The notes under the pieces are model-generated. The model was not told where the DNA came from. It saw only the letters and a list, made by a program, of their open reading frames with translations, and searched no databases. This document shows positions 31,464 to 44,105 of a DNA stretch of 64,000 bases, one piece after another. Every line of letters starts with the position of its first letter. Within the stretch, counting starts at the first letter, position 1. A program made the translations under genes and the position numbers. This stretch comes from Persicaria tinctoria (Eukaryota > Streptophyta > Magnoliopsida > Caryophyllales > Polygonaceae), in assembly GCA_037127255.1 (NCBI GenBank), contig JBANSL010000004.1, positions 16,065,967 to 16,129,966 on the forward strand. The letters are read 5' to 3'.

Positions 31464-32220
31464 TTTAAGCTGATCCAGTGATCCATCGTGTTGCAATACA
31501 AGAGTTAATTACGTACCATTTCAATTCAACAACTAATTGTCTAATCTATAAGTGATATTTAATTTATGGATTAGTAATTTAAAAATTATTTGTTGATAAT
31601 ATAAATTTTATTAAATTACACACACATTTTGTTAGAGCTGGGATTGAAAACCAACTCGAACCCAAAAACCTGATCTGATTTGTCCGAGTTGTTTGCTGGT
31701 GGAATTTTGGTTGTACGACGGCAAAGCGTGTGAAGAGAGAATTTCATGGGAGCATCTTGCTCGGGGTTTGGAGTCTGATTGGTGATGGCGATTAATTTCA
31801 CGGGAGCGTGAGCGCTGCTCACAGTCCGCGGTTGTTGTCAGGATCCACCCACGCAGAGTCCACATGCGCCTAGGCTGGGCTGCTGTCAAGATCCGCGCAC
31901 GCAGAGTCCGCAGTTGCGAGTTTCTTTATTCGATCCGCAAATCCGTAAAACGCGAGTGCGAAGGCTTTCCCTACATTCGGCGATATTTTCAAAATAAGAA
32001 AATAAGAAAAACTTTTGGAAATTTAAGGAAAGTTCAAATCCTATACATTTTAGAAAATAAGAAAGTGTAAATATATAATCCTATACATCAAATCTAAGGA
32101 AAGTTCAAAATAAGAAAACTTTTGGAAATTTTTTGTCAAATGTCCATTTAGAAAGTCTAATTAATTAAATATCCATTTTAGAAGGGTAATTAATTAAGTG
32201 TCCATAATTTTTATTAAACC
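31464..32220. other. NFD4 downstream region
   Basis: AT-rich 3' flank. At about 31838-31870 and 31885-31918 there is an imperfect direct repeat (GTCARGATCC..CGCAGAGTCC). At 32136-32204, AAATGTCCATTTAG and AAGTGTCCATAA motifs resemble the ends of the foldback-like element at 51597. No gene recognised. Confidence 0.4.
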
Positions 32221-32439
32221 TCAAACTACCCCTCTTTTAATAAAATATAACAAAAAGTGAAGCCTGGTGATCTCCATCACAATTCAACTCCACCTACCAA
32301 CAAAAAGCAGAGCTCCAAAACCCCTCAAACCTCTCATCCCCTCTTCTATCCATCCATCACAATTCACAACAACAATCATCAGTTTCCACAAATTCAACTC
32401 GATCAATTCAATTCAACTCATGTTTATGGAAAACAAATC

Positions 32440-32820
32440 ACTGCAAGCAGAGAATTCGAGGTGGATCTGCGGCGACTAGATTGGGAAGGGAAGCTTCGCC
32501 ACTGTCAGCACCGGATTCGACCGCTGCAACGATCGCGTCCTCGCCGTTAAATCAGTTTCGGTGAGTTTCGGCCCGGCGGCACAGGTGGACGCAATCGAGA
32601 TTGAAATCTCCATCCTCAAGTCACTCTCGTCGCCTTTCGTCGTCGAGTACTATGGCGATAACTGTACCGCGGTGATGGGAATAAAATACCGAAATATCCA
32701 CATGGAGTACCTCATCGGCAGGACTGTGGCGGACCTGGCGAAATCCAGCGCCGGCGAGGAGGATCTTCTCCGGTGGTACAGACGGTGCCTGGTCTCAGCG
32801 GCGCCAACAACAGGAGCTTG
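32440..32820 (+). pseudogene. MAPKKK-type protein kinase N-lobe fragment
   Basis: After WICGD and an in-frame TAG the sequence reads IGKGSFATVSTGFDRCNDR, VLAVKSVS, EIEISILKSLSSPFVVEYYG and IHMEYLIGRTVADLAK. These are the glycine-rich loop, the VAVK lysine, helix C and the hinge of a kinase. The wording is nearest to the plant MAPKKK17/18/20 group, which signals in abscisic-acid and stress pathways. It ends near RCLVSA, before the catalytic HRD loop, so it cannot be an active kinase. A TAG in the glycine-rich region and loss of the C-lobe mark it as a pseudogene. The solo LTR starts about 120 bases downstream. Confidence 0.78.
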
Positions 32821-32942
32821 AAGCCATGTCCCGCCGGCGAGCTCTTCTATAAAGGCCAGCCTCCCGCAACATAGCTAGGGTTCATGTCCTCCCTCTCTCG
32901 CCTTCATTCTCCATTGAATCTGGTATCCATCATTGGTGTACT

Positions 32943-33940
32943 TGATAACTCCCTCCCTTGATGAAAATCGGAATAAATGTTTCAAAGGCCTTGACAGGAT
33001 GTTTGTGTCAAAGGTCTTGGAGCATTAACAGTTGATGAAATCCAAAACCTGTTCTAAATGTCCGAATATTATTTAATTTTATACTTCCTTTATGTTATAT
33101 ATATATATATATATGCTTGACTAATCTTTCAGGAAGTTTTTCGAATTATTTCCTTCCTTGTGACAAGTGTTGAGAAGGTTCAAATCGGAAAGATTATGGC
33201 TTCATTTGTTTCCAAGTTTAGAAGATCTTAAAGATAGCCATGATCTGGAATAGCCGTTGGAGAAGATTCTCGGCGCCGATTTGTCTCAATAAATAAAGAA
33301 GGAAGATGAAGACAGAAAAAGAAGTGCTACACAAGCTTTCATTCATTCAAGCGAGATCTGTCTTCCAAGTGTACTCTCTGCTAGCGCTCAAGAGTTTGTT
33401 GTTTTATTTCAAAGCCTTTGAGAGTCACTGTGAGCTTATAGGATATATTCATTTATAGTGTTACTCGAGAGTTTGTAACTCGGGAAGTTGCACTAGGCTA
33501 TTGATTTGTGAGAGTAAGAGGATTGTACTAGATAATTGAGAGAGGTGGGCTCTTCTAGATTGGTCTAGGACTCCAAGAGAACGTGAGTTGACTAGATTGC
33601 AATTGTATAGGAGAGAGGCTTCTCGGTGAGCTATTAGGATCCTAAGCTAAGCGAATCAATAAAGCCTTTTGAATCCTAGGGTTGTGGAAGAACCCTAGGC
33701 GGGGACGTAGGCCAAGTTCGTGCCAAACCTCGTAAACAATTACTCGTGTCCTTTATCTATTGCTTTACCTTATTTCCGCACTTGGTTCGATTGTCTAACT
33801 TTGTGATTCAGGTTTAATCTCAAAGGGTTTTATACGAGCTCCAAAAGTCTTGAGACTTTCTGCGAAAAACGGGCATACTCTATTCAACCCCCCTTCTAGA
33901 GTATTTCTATATAACCTTGTTTTATATTATCGAACCTTCA
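32943..33940 (+). repeat. Solo copia LTR with target duplication
   Basis: 998 bases from TGATAACTCC to CGAACCTTCA, flanked on both sides by GTACT (32938-32942 and 33941-33945). It is the same family as the LTR at 3848-4859. No internal sequence follows, so it arose by recombination between the two LTRs of a former full element. Confidence 0.93.
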
Positions 33941-34203
33941 GTACTGTTGTGGTTATTGAACCCTAAATGTCTAGGTGTTTTTATTTTGCTTGAATTCATG
34001 TTGCATCTAGTAAACTTAATTTTACGAAAATGTTAGTTATTTATTAGTTAAATTTGTAAATTTTGTGTTGATGAGACATCCGTAACATGGGAAATTATCA
34101 ATTTTGAGGTTCTCATACAATAATTGCAGCTAGAGGCATATTTCTATTATTGGTGACAATAGGTTAGTGACAGTGTTTTGTACTTGGTGTGACAGGAGGA
34201 AAC

Positions 34204-35612
34204 TGTCGTTGTTCCTATCAAAGTATAACTCAAACCTACAAACTAGTATGGTAAGCAAGTAAGAGGTCGATCCCACAGAGAATCAACTATTCCTAAGCAA
34301 TGTATATTTACCAATTAGGAGAAAATAAGGGTTTTGGTGATTGAAAATAAGAAAATAAACTATAAACAAGTTAGTAGAGATAACAATTGAGAAAATAGTT
34401 CCATCTATAAATATCCACTTTAGTTTGGTTGATTGATCATCGATTCTTCTTCAAGTTCTCTTTTCATCTTATTATTGTTCCTGTCCCGATCTTGTGTAAA
34501 TTTCTAGTCCTACGAGTCCTAGTAACCCTTACTTATTAGATAACCCTAACACGGTTAAGATTCAACCTAATAGTAGCATTAAGATTAAGGATTAACCAGG
34601 ATACATGCAACACCAAGCTACGAGTCACCATTTAACATATAATTGATTCTCTACACACCAGTTTAGTCCTACAAGTCCTAAACAGGCATGATTGCTACTA
34701 TGGATTAAGGTTCACTATGAGAAATCTACAAAATCCTAGCAATAATCTCAACTAGTTGTACGGACTAGAAGAAATCAACAATATTAGCAAAAGAATCAAT
34801 AGGAATAGAACAAGAATAGAAATATCACAACTTTACCGAACTAAAGCTTCAATCCATAGACGAAACGAAAGAGTTTAGCACTCCATGGCCATGGAGGCTC
34901 CCCTATAGGGTTCTCTTAATTGATAATATCCCTAGGTGCATAAGAGTAAAGAATTAGATGATTGAAATAAAACCCTAAAACGTCTTTAAAAAGCCTCAAA
35001 AGAGTCGACCAAATAATAATTCTAAAAACCTAATTAAAGAGATAAAAAGTCCATTCAGCAGATTCGGCATTTTTGCAGAGGTCGTGGGGCAGCCAACCCA
35101 GGCCGCGAGGCGGCCAGACAATTTGCGAAATCTTTGTCTGAGCTACGATTTGCGGGGCGGTTTGCTTGGCCGCGGGGCGGATTTACTGTTCACATCGATT
35201 TTTCCATTTCGAATCTGGTCTCGATGTCAAGCTGAACGTTGTAGATCTCTGAAAGAGCTTTCCAACGCATGCTTATAATATTCAATCAGACCACCGAGGC
35301 TTCCAAAAAGTGCGAAACGAATTCAGCATGTTTGGCGACAACTTTTGCTGACTTGTTCTTCGCTTAAGCTCTCTAACTTCGATTCCACTCTCATGCTCTT
35401 AACTTTTCCTCCTCCTCTTCACTCTTCCTTCATCCATGAGCTTTCTCATTCCTCGTCGGATCCACATATACCTGAAATAATCCATAAAAGTGTGTAGATT
35501 CCGACTCCACCAACAACACAAGTATAAATGCAAATCTAGCTTAAATATACGTTATGCGCATCTAAATCATGATAAATGCATCCTAATATGCCTACCTAAA
35601 TGTGTGCTATCA
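34204..35612 (-). repeat. Gypsy (Tat-type) LTR, apparently solo
   Basis: On the minus strand it runs from TGATAGCACACATTTAGG (35612) to the CA at 34204-34205. It aligns at its 3' half with the LTR at 20298-21120 and at its 5' half with 5033 onward. No primer site or polypurine tract adjoins it, and I could not match target duplications (AGAAAC-like left, TGATG right), so the exact ends are uncertain. It contains the ~85-bp module and a GC-rich GGCCGCGRGGCGG repeat at about 35085-35180. Confidence 0.68.
35239..35320 (+). repeat. Conserved ~85-bp LTR module, copy 3
   Basis: TTGTAGATCTCTGAAAGAGC then TTTCCAACGCATGCTTATAA, CAATCAGACCACCGAGG and AAGTGCGAAACG. Its host LTR is on the minus strand, so the module is reversed relative to the LTR. 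Confidence 0.78.
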
Positions 35613-35859
35613 TGATGTCAATAGATGGTCAGTTATATTGTTTTGTAGTTTATGAAAATAGGTTTATAAAAATAATTTGGTGACAATGTTATGTTTTTGG
35701 TGACAATAGATTACTCTTTGCTTAGCTTTAACCTCTTTAGAGTCTAATATTTTGTCGTTGGTGACAATAGATTACTGACAAGAGGTTAGTGACAATAGGG
35801 TGGTGAAATTTTGTTGTTGTTGGTTACAATACGTTTGAGGAAAGAATATGGTGACGGTG

Positions 35860-36320
35860 TTTTGTACTTGATGACAATAGAGTGGTGACAATGTACTATA
35901 GTTGGTGACAATAGGTTGGTGACACTGTTATGTCGTTGGTGACAATATATTACTTACAAGAGGTTAATGACAATAGGGTGGTGACATTGTTTTTGTAGTT
36001 GGTAACAATAGGTCGGTGACATTGTTATGTTGTTGGTGACAATATATTACTTACAATAGGTTAATGACAATAGGGGTGATGACATTGTTTTTGTAGTTGG
36101 TGACAGTAGGTCGGTGACATTGTTGTGTCGTTGGTGACAATATATTACTTACAAGAGGTTGATGACGAAAGGGTGGTGACATTGTTTTTGTAGTTGGTGA
36201 CAGTAGGTCGGTGACATTGTTATGTCGTTGGTGACAATATATTACTTACATGAGGTTGATGACAATAGGGGTGGTGACACTGTTTTTTGAGTTGATGACA
36301 ATACGTTCGAAAAAATAATA
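35860..36320 (+). repeat. 97-98 bp minisatellite
   Basis: The anchor TACTTACA recurs at 35951, 36048, 36146 and 36243, giving periods of 97, 98 and 97. Each unit contains GGTGACATTGT, GTCGTTGGTGACAATATAT and GTAGTTGGTGACARTAGG. About four and a half units. Confidence 0.9.
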
Positions 36321-36489
36321 TGATGACATTGTTCCACAAGAAAAAATTCCACCACCAATTATCACAAGAAAAAAAATCAATCGTCACTAGAAAAGACTTC
36401 CCCTAATTGTCACCGGAAAAAAAAATGTCACAAAAAATCAATTGTCACGAAAATAATTATCACAATTAACTGTCGCCAGAAAAATATAA

Positions 36490-38781
36490 GGGATCATTCA
36501 TCAACGATCAGCACCAGGGTTACCTGAGCAAAATGGAAGGGTGGAACGTAAACAAAGGCATTTGTTGGAAACCGCTTGGTATATCAGGTTGTATGTTAGG
36601 TTACCTATTGAGTTTTGGGGTGACTATATACTAAGTGCAACTCATCTCATCAATAAGATGTCTTCATCTGTTCTTGGGTGGTTGTCTCCATTTGAGAAGC
36701 TTTATCACAATCCACCCGATTATAGTTCACTTCGAATTGTGGGGTGTTTATGCTACACAATGGAACCGAATGATCTGAGGGACAAGTACAATAATGTTGC
36801 TCGGCGATGTGTTTTGCTAGGATATCCTCCAAGGCAGAAAGCATTTAAATTGTTTGATCTTACTTCCAAGAAGATCATCACTAGCAGACATGTCAGTTTC
36901 ATGGAAAATGTATTTCCTTTTAAGTGTTCTTCAGTTGATGATTTTGGGAGATCATATGGCAAGTTACCTTTGGTTGGTTTGGATGATTTTGATGCCCTAA
37001 TTGCCTTTAGACAACAATTGATTCCTCCTGATAGATCTCAACAGGAGATTGGTGTCAATTCTCCTATTTCTCATGATTCTTCTAGTAGTGACATATCTCA
37101 TAATGCATCACATTCACCATCATTAGTACCTGTGATGCAATCTGTGTCTCTTTCCTCTGAGAATAATGTTCTTACTCCAGCTATGGAGACATTGTCTATG
37201 CTTGCTAAACGTCATATTACTTGGTCTAGTAAGTATCGGGACTATATTTGCTCAAATCTTCCATACAGAGGTTGTGTGAGTGAGTCAGAATCTCAATCAT
37301 TTGTTGTGTTTCACATTTAGAATTTGGCTCACCTTTCTCCTGAGTACATACAGTCATTTGCTATGATGTGATACATATGAACCCTCATGTTATGCTAAGG
37401 CAAAGGATTCAGATCATTGGCAGCAAGCTGTGAAGGCAAAATTAGATGCTCTTGAACACAACTACACTTGGACAGTGACTTCATTGCCTCCAAATACTAA
37501 GGCGATAGGGTGAAAATGGATATATAAAATCAAGTATAGGCCTAATGGTGAAATTGAAAGGTACAAAGCAAGACTAGTTGCAAAGGGTTACAATCAGATT
37601 AAAGATAAAGATTACAAACATACTTTCTCCCTGGTTGCTAAACTTGCTACAGTTAGAATTATTTTGGCTTTAACTGCTTCTATAAGTTGGAAATTGCATC
37701 AACTCGATGTAAACAATGATTTTTTGCACGGGTACCTTGAGGAAGACGTGTATACATACCACCAGAGAGCTACAACGTCAATCCATGGATGGTTTTGTAA
37801 GCTCAATCATTCACTGTATGGGTTCAAACAGGCAAGCCGTCAGTGGAATCATGAACTCCCTAAATTCTTGGTTAATCTGAGTTTTGTTCAATCAAGGCAT
37901 GATTATGCTTTGTTTATCAAGGCCAGAGGTTCTGAGATGACAGTGGCTTTGGTCTATGTAGATGATATGCTCTTACTTGGGAATTCATCTTCAGAAATTG
38001 CATCCACAAAATATGCTTTGCATTTGGCATTCACAAACAAATATTTGAGCACTGCTTGATATTTCTTGGGCATGGAAATCTCTCGGTCTTCAATTGGGAT
38101 TCTTCTCAACCAAAGAAAATACATTTTGGATATCTTGAAGGATGCCAAAATGGAGAACTGTAAGATCACCATGTTTCCTATTCAACATGGAACAATGTTG
38201 TCTTCTTCGATTGGTCAACCATTGGAGAATCCTGAGTTGACATTGACCAGACCTGATATTGCTTACACGGTTCAGCAACTTAGCCAGTATCTTCAACATC
38301 CTCTCAAACCTCACTGGGATGCAGCTATGTATTTACTCAAATATTTGAAAGGTACCTTCAATCAAGCACTCGCCTATTCATCTTCATCTTCCTTTACTGT
38401 CAAAGCATACAGTGATGCTGATTGGGGCAATTGCTTGGATAGTGGTAGATCTCTGTAGGGTTATTGCGTGTTCTTAGGCTCGTCCTTGATCTCTTGGAAG
38501 ACCAAGAAGCATAAGGTGGTGTCGAAATCGTCAACAAATAGTGAGTATAGGAGTATGTCTTATGCTGCAAGTGAGTTGGTCTGGCTTCAAGGTTTGTTAG
38601 CTGGCCTTAAGATCATAGTGCAATTGCCTATTACTCTGTGTTGTGACAACAAAGTGGCTCAACACATGGCTGCCAATCCAGTGTTTCATGACCGGACTAA
38701 GCATCTCCGGATCAATTCACATTTCATCCGTGAGATGGTCCAATAAGGGTTCATTAGCACCACACATGTCTCTACTCACCT
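36490..38781 (+). pseudogene. copia pol remnant (integrase end, RT, RNase H)
   Basis: It starts in the integrase (GLPEQNGRVERKQRHLLETA, then FWGDYILSATHLINKMSSS). After a stop at 37319 the reverse transcriptase follows: WIYKIKYRPNGEIERYKARL, QLDVNNDFLHG, YGFKQASRQW and YVDDMLLL (near 37957). RNase H pieces (YSDADWGNC, SWKTKKHKVVSKSSTNSEYR, CDNKVAQHMAANPVFHDRTK) follow after further stops. Several nonsense codons and a deletion before TRPDIAYTVQQLSQY mark long decay. Translation runs straight into the CACTA insertion at STHL and resumes on its other side at 50394. Gag and 5' LTR are missing. Confidence 0.88.
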
Positions 38782-39110
38782 CACTAGTACAAAATCACCC
38801 TTTAACGGCGTTTAAAAAATGCCATAAAAGCTTTAACATGGCGTTTTTAAACGCCATACTTGAACGCCGTTGAAGCCGACGCCGTGCTTTTACCCAACAT
38901 TTTATGGCGTTTGGCAAACGTCATAGAAAATGCAATCCATGACGTTTTTTAAACGCCATGGTATTTCTCCAATATTGGTAAAACTGTAAAAGTCAGAATC
39001 CAGGGCCTTTTTAAAATGCCATGTATTCTATTTTTTATATTAAAAAAAAATAAATCTATACAATCCATGGCGTTTGTAAAACACCATGGAATGGCATTTA
39101 TTTAAAAACA

Positions 39111-41631
39111 ATATTTTCAATTAAATCACAGTACTCACTTGCCTGCTTAGCATGTACAAAAGCGTATACAAATTAATAGTCAATGCCAACCTGCCATATG
39201 ATCACTTAAACTAGAATAAGCACTTAAACTAGAATAAGCACTACAAATTTGTGGAAGCCATCAGTTTCAACCAACAAGGCAACATTCGAGAGATTCAACT
39301 TCCTCACCGCCGTGTATGAGAATATAACCCATAGACCTTGCAAAGGGACTTGTCGTGGAACTTAAATTCAGTATTCATGATCCCACAATAAATGAACTTC
39401 TTAATCATCAGCTTCCGAATAGTGCAAAAATAAACATAGAAGAAAAACTGAGTAACCTAGCTGGCTAATTATAGAAATGTATGGTGCAGTGCAACAACTC
39501 TTGTGATATTAACCAACTAATATAAAGACATTTCTAGCAGGTAAGCATGCACTGGTAGGATCCGATCTTCAAAATGGGTAACTATTTACTTGTGCATGAC
39601 TGCTTTGAAACAAACAGGAATTAAGATTTTCACTTCCCAAACAAGGAAGGGTTAGTAATAGATGAATAACATAGTTCGAAGTAAGTAATAAATATATGGT
39701 ATTATATAATATTTGACGAGTAGAAGCGATGTTTCATACAAAGGCAAAATCTAAAACAAAAAAGAGTTATCTAATTTTGTGATAGTTGGCCTCAATTTTG
39801 TCAGTAGCATGGTAATTCACTAAACCAACTACATAAGCAAAGAAAAAAATAATTAGTCACCCAAAAAGTAGTTGTATCAGACAAACAGAAACTTCAAAAT
39901 TATCAAAGACTAATGCAAGGTGTGATTGATAAAATCAGCTAGTGGCCTCTTTGCTTATCTTCGTTTGGTTTTATGTAACTTGAGTTGACTCTAATTGGAG
40001 GAACAAAGAAGGCCAGTGTACTTACCCGGTGAGGAAAGTAGAAGAGCAATCCAGATTGTTGTTTGCATGGAGCATATATGTTGCACTTGATACACTAACC
40101 GCTACCTAGTTTGTGAAGAGCTCCATACCAACAAGGGAGTTGATCATCATAATAATCATACAACAATCAAGACAACTCTTATTTCTCTCATAGTATGCTG
40201 GGGTACCCTGTTGGATTCAGTAGAATAAAAATAAGAAGCGAAAACTAAACCAACCAGAGTAGAATGCCTGTGAGATGATCTAAGTCTTACCCTGTTTTAA
40301 AGATGAGAGCTCAAGAACACATCATCATCATCTTGCTGGCAATCCATAGGCTTCCACTGTGCTTAGTCAACCTGGTCAGTCAAACAACCATTAGGCCAAA
40401 TGATTTGAAGGGTTTCTAGGTAACGGTGAATAAACCAAACCTAAAAAGCAGTACCTCACACATTTTACCAACAGAGCAATAGTAAATGATTAAGAAAACA
40501 AGGTTGGTGGGTAAATGGACAATCGGAATAGAAGCGCAGTACCTGATCGATCATGTAGTACTATTGCCCATCTGATCAACCTTTTCCATTTGCATTCGTA
40601 AGATGGAACACTATCCCCTACATTTGTTTGCCCGCATTAGATGGGTTTTATGCAATAAGCCTAAATTTTTTGTTTAAAAAAAATCCTTTTTGACTTGCCT
40701 AAACCATCGATAATCAGAAAGTGAATGGTTCATCAAGAATCAAGATAATAAATATTTCTAGACAAGCAATAAAATTTGGCACACTACTATATTCAACAAT
40801 AAAATGACAAGAAAAGCCAGCAATTCATCACTTAATTGTAATATGAACACGAAATGGGAAGAATCATAGGGCAGAGAAACAAAAATTTTAAGCAATTAAT
40901 GAGGATAGGAAAATATATATAGGTTATAAAAGCACATGAAAACAAATTGAATAAACTTATCAAAAGTTGAGCATTGATGCAACTCAAGATCTCAATTACT
41001 GAGAAAGTAAGCTAGGACCTATTCCATATACAATAAATTCAAACAACGCAACTCAAGAAATTTTTTTCATTGAAACCGCCCATGTTAGCAACTCGAGATG
41101 TATTTGCTACAAAAACCAGTAATTTTCGTAAGAGATTAATACTCAAGCATAAATTTGAGATTCTAAAGTCCAAATACAATGTAAAAGAATGAAACGTGTG
41201 TGTGTATGTGTGTGTGTGTGTTATCAGGAAGCTTAAGCAATTAGAACCAAAGCCCTTCCACTTGATAACATAAAGCAACATTAAATTGGCACACCTTCTA
41301 CTCAAAGGCGACATTGAAAAGAGATTATTTAATCAAAATTTGCCAGTACTCAAACAAAACAACAAGAACAAAAGTATTTTGATACTCACAAGTCACGGTA
41401 CATCTGTAAAATACTATGCTTGAACACCTTTAGGGAAAGAAAAAGAAAAGGAAGTTTTGCAACACCATAGGACATAAAATGATACTAGAAATTTATAACA
41501 GATAGATTGAGGCAAATATGTCAAACCAAAACTTTCACCATACCCTTTAGGCATAGAGAATTATAGATAGAAGTGTGCTAAATTAGAGATTGAGGCTAAT
41601 ATGTTTTCATTGGCATTAAACATAATAATAA
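39111..41631. other. CACTA interior, noncoding
   Basis: AT-rich sequence with intron-like composition and a short (GT)n tract near 41203. No exon or transposase motif recognised, although remains of a decayed transposase cannot be excluded. Confidence 0.45.
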
Positions 41632-43309
41632 TCCACCCCTTATACTTATTATTTCAGAAGCAATGTCTTCACAAAAAAATGAGCCACGTGTCATTGTCTG
41701 AGCAAAACTAAGAAGCACGGTTTTCACAGAAGCACGGTTTTCACTTTCTCACCCACGTCCTATTGACTGCGTCTACCCAAAAACTGAAATTGAAGGCCAT
41801 CATCTCTCCGTCAAAAAAACCTCTCTGTTTTCAATTTTTAGGGTTTGGGTTTGGAATCGGTGAGGGAGCAGGAGGCATTGCTAGGAGGGAGAGGGGCGAT
41901 GGGCCTCGGGTCTGCCGGAGAAGAGGGCGGAATCTCAGGTCTGGTGGAAAAGAGGGCGGAGGAAAGACGATTGGAGAGGGATGCAAGTTTTGATTTCGCG
42001 GCGTGGAGATTTGGGGTCGAGCCGGACCGGGGAAGAGAGGTCGCGCGAGACAAAGAGGATGCACCTGGAAGGGACCTAATCGCGTTAGAGGAGATGGAGT
42101 ATGGTAAATAACGACCGTAAGAGCCAGGGGTGCGCGTTGGACGGCGATTGCGAGTGAGAAGTGTTTAGGGGATTCGGCGGCGGTTGGTCACTTGGTCACG
42201 ACGACGGCGTCTAGGCTCAGAGCGTCGTTTTCCTCCAGGTCGCCTCATCTTTCTTGATCCTTCTATTCAATCTCGTGGTAGATCTGTTGTTTTGGTGATC
42301 GGTTTCTTTCACCGACTAGATTTTGTTCCATAGGTAAAAGCCCTATCCTGATTTTGTCTATGTAGCTTATTTGTCGTACCATGAACTTTTGTGCTTGCTT
42401 CAAATTAAGCAAGTTTATGGCTTCTTTGGTTGTTGATAGTGTTTAATATACTATAATTTTGGTCACTGCATGCCCAATTCGTTTCAACACCAACACATTG
42501 AATTAGCGCGCTTTGGTCTCCTTTTGGGGGAGATGACACTTTGATTGACCATGTTTGATCGAGTACAGCCGTGAGGAAATTTTGGGAAGGAATTGCAGGT
42601 AATGTTTATCCTTGTGTCTACGTTTACTTTTAGACACTGATTACTTTATCTTAAGCATTGCCCAGAATTAGCGGTATTTACCTTAAAGATGACTTGATCT
42701 TATAAACCACGTACTGATGCTTTGGATTACTTCATGAACTTTAATTTAAACATTATTTATAGCCATTTTTTATTTTTAGGCAATTTGTCAGCATATTGTT
42801 CAAGCTACTTATTTAGTAGAGAATGATGCATGTTTCTTCAAGGGCCTGAAACAGATCCAGACACCCTTTTCTGCCATTATATGCAGCAGTGCCTGAGGCT
42901 GAGGCAAACCACCCTTTTCTGCCACCATTACTGCCCTCGGAGGAGAAGGTGCCTTTAGAGGCTGAGGAGACAGCATTGATGCTGGATTTGATAATGTATG
43001 GATTGTTAGGTGCTTTCTCTCACTCTCGATTTCTGAATTTATGTTCGATTTTAATTTCTTTTCTGTTTCTTTGTTGATATTCTATTTAGATGTCTGTTGT
43101 TGCACATAATGCACTTGCCATTCAGAGCATGGGTTTGATTCATCATTGATTCTTTTTCTTTTTCGAATCTTAAGTATTCTAATTTTGATATGAATTAAGA
43201 AAATGAAACTAATGGCAAATGAGATAAAAAAAAAGGTGGGAGAGAAAAATCATAGTTATTATGGATTCAGCTTAAGTATTCCAATTTTCATATGCATCTG
43301 TTGCTTTTC

Positions 43310-43960
43310 ATAAGAAGCTCATTGTGGATTGGGTTGCCGCCCATGATCTCGAAGATGAAATGAAAATCAAGATTATTGTCACATTATGTTCTTTCTTTAT
43401 GCTCTAGCTGACCGTCCTTTGATGAATGAATACATTTTTTATATGCTTGGGTGCTTACAAGTTTACATATATATTGCAGAATCCTGAAAATTACCAACAC
43501 GGCATGGAGTCAGCTCAAGGTTGGTATCATCAATATGCTCAAATTCAATCTGTTATAGTGTGATTTCTGTCATCAAGTATCAAAAAGTTAGCATAAATAG
43601 TTAAGACTTAAGAGCAATTCCTACTGAAAAAATAAATAATTTTTTTTTAAAACAAGAGCCATATGGTTAAACTTAAATTTTTTGGCATGGACAGGCCGGG
43701 TGAGGTTTTGACAAGAGTGGGAAAAGGAACGTGTAATTGTTATATTGTAAATCTTTTGTGCTTCAATTGTCTGATTGCTTTTTAAAAATTGCTAGAACGC
43801 CAATGTTTTCTTGGTTCCGGAAGGATTTGGGGATAGAGGGGTTCAAGGGAAAGTTTTTGCTGCCAAGTATGCTAGAGAAAACCGAGTCCCATACCTTGGA
43901 ATTTTTCTGGGCATGCAGGTGGCTGTGATAGAACGTGTCAGATCAGTTCTTAAAGGAATC
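43310..43960 (+). pseudogene. Captured CTP synthase fragment (glutaminase domain)
   Basis: Exon-like pieces encode KKLIVDWVAAHDLEDE (43310-43370), then AWSQLK (up to about 43519), then [36 protein letters not shown] and [17 protein letters not shown] (43798-43960). This is the glutamine amidotransferase domain of CTP synthase, which makes CTP from UTP using ammonia from glutamine. The nucleophilic Cys of the family motif LGICLGMQ is Phe here (codon TTT), so the fragment could not be catalytic. The synthetase domain is absent. Intron-like spacers show capture from genomic DNA. Confidence 0.9.
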
Positions 43961-43976
43961 GTTGTCTTGCACGGGC

Positions 43977-44105
43977 ATGCCTTCCGACAACATCAAGGGC
44001 TTGGTTCTTGCTCTCTCTTCCAGCTTCTATATCGGTGGCAGCTTCATCGTCAAGAAGAAGGGTTTGAAGAAGGCGGGTGCTTCCGTTTTTGGGGCAGTAC
44101 GTAGC
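43977..44105 (+). pseudogene. Captured NIPA-type magnesium transporter N-terminus
   Basis: [20 protein letters not shown] then [16 protein letters not shown] is the signature start of plant NIPA-like (DUF803) membrane proteins, putative magnesium transporters. After [10 protein letters not shown] it stops. Only the first of about nine membrane segments remains. It follows the CTP synthase exon by a few bases, so two genes are joined head to tail. Confidence 0.88.

Larger units (their letters stand above)
34143..36484. mobile_element. GGTGACA foldback-like block, interrupted by a gypsy LTR
   Basis: The left part and most of the block carry repeated GGTGACAATAG motifs. The right part (36330-36484) carries the inverted motif TGTCACC or TGTCAC several times, as if the block folds back on itself. 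The gypsy LTR 34204-35612 sits inside. No coding sequence. Similar blocks lie at 51597-52275 and 57850-58450. The class is not established, and the ends given are where the repeat motif starts and stops. Confidence 0.5.

Noticed and set aside
35084..35278. 64-residue frame over GC-rich sequence
   Set aside because: Inside a gypsy LTR, over its GGCCGCGRGGCGG repeat; no coding signature.
35690..36310. Possible CRISPR-like array of regularly spaced repeats
   Set aside because: Units are contiguous 97-98 bp tandem copies without unique spacers, in a plant transposon context.
41763..42111. Overlapping Arg/Gly/Glu-rich frames on both strands
   Set aside because: GC-rich leader-like cargo in a Helitron-like segment; frames on both strands and no known domain.
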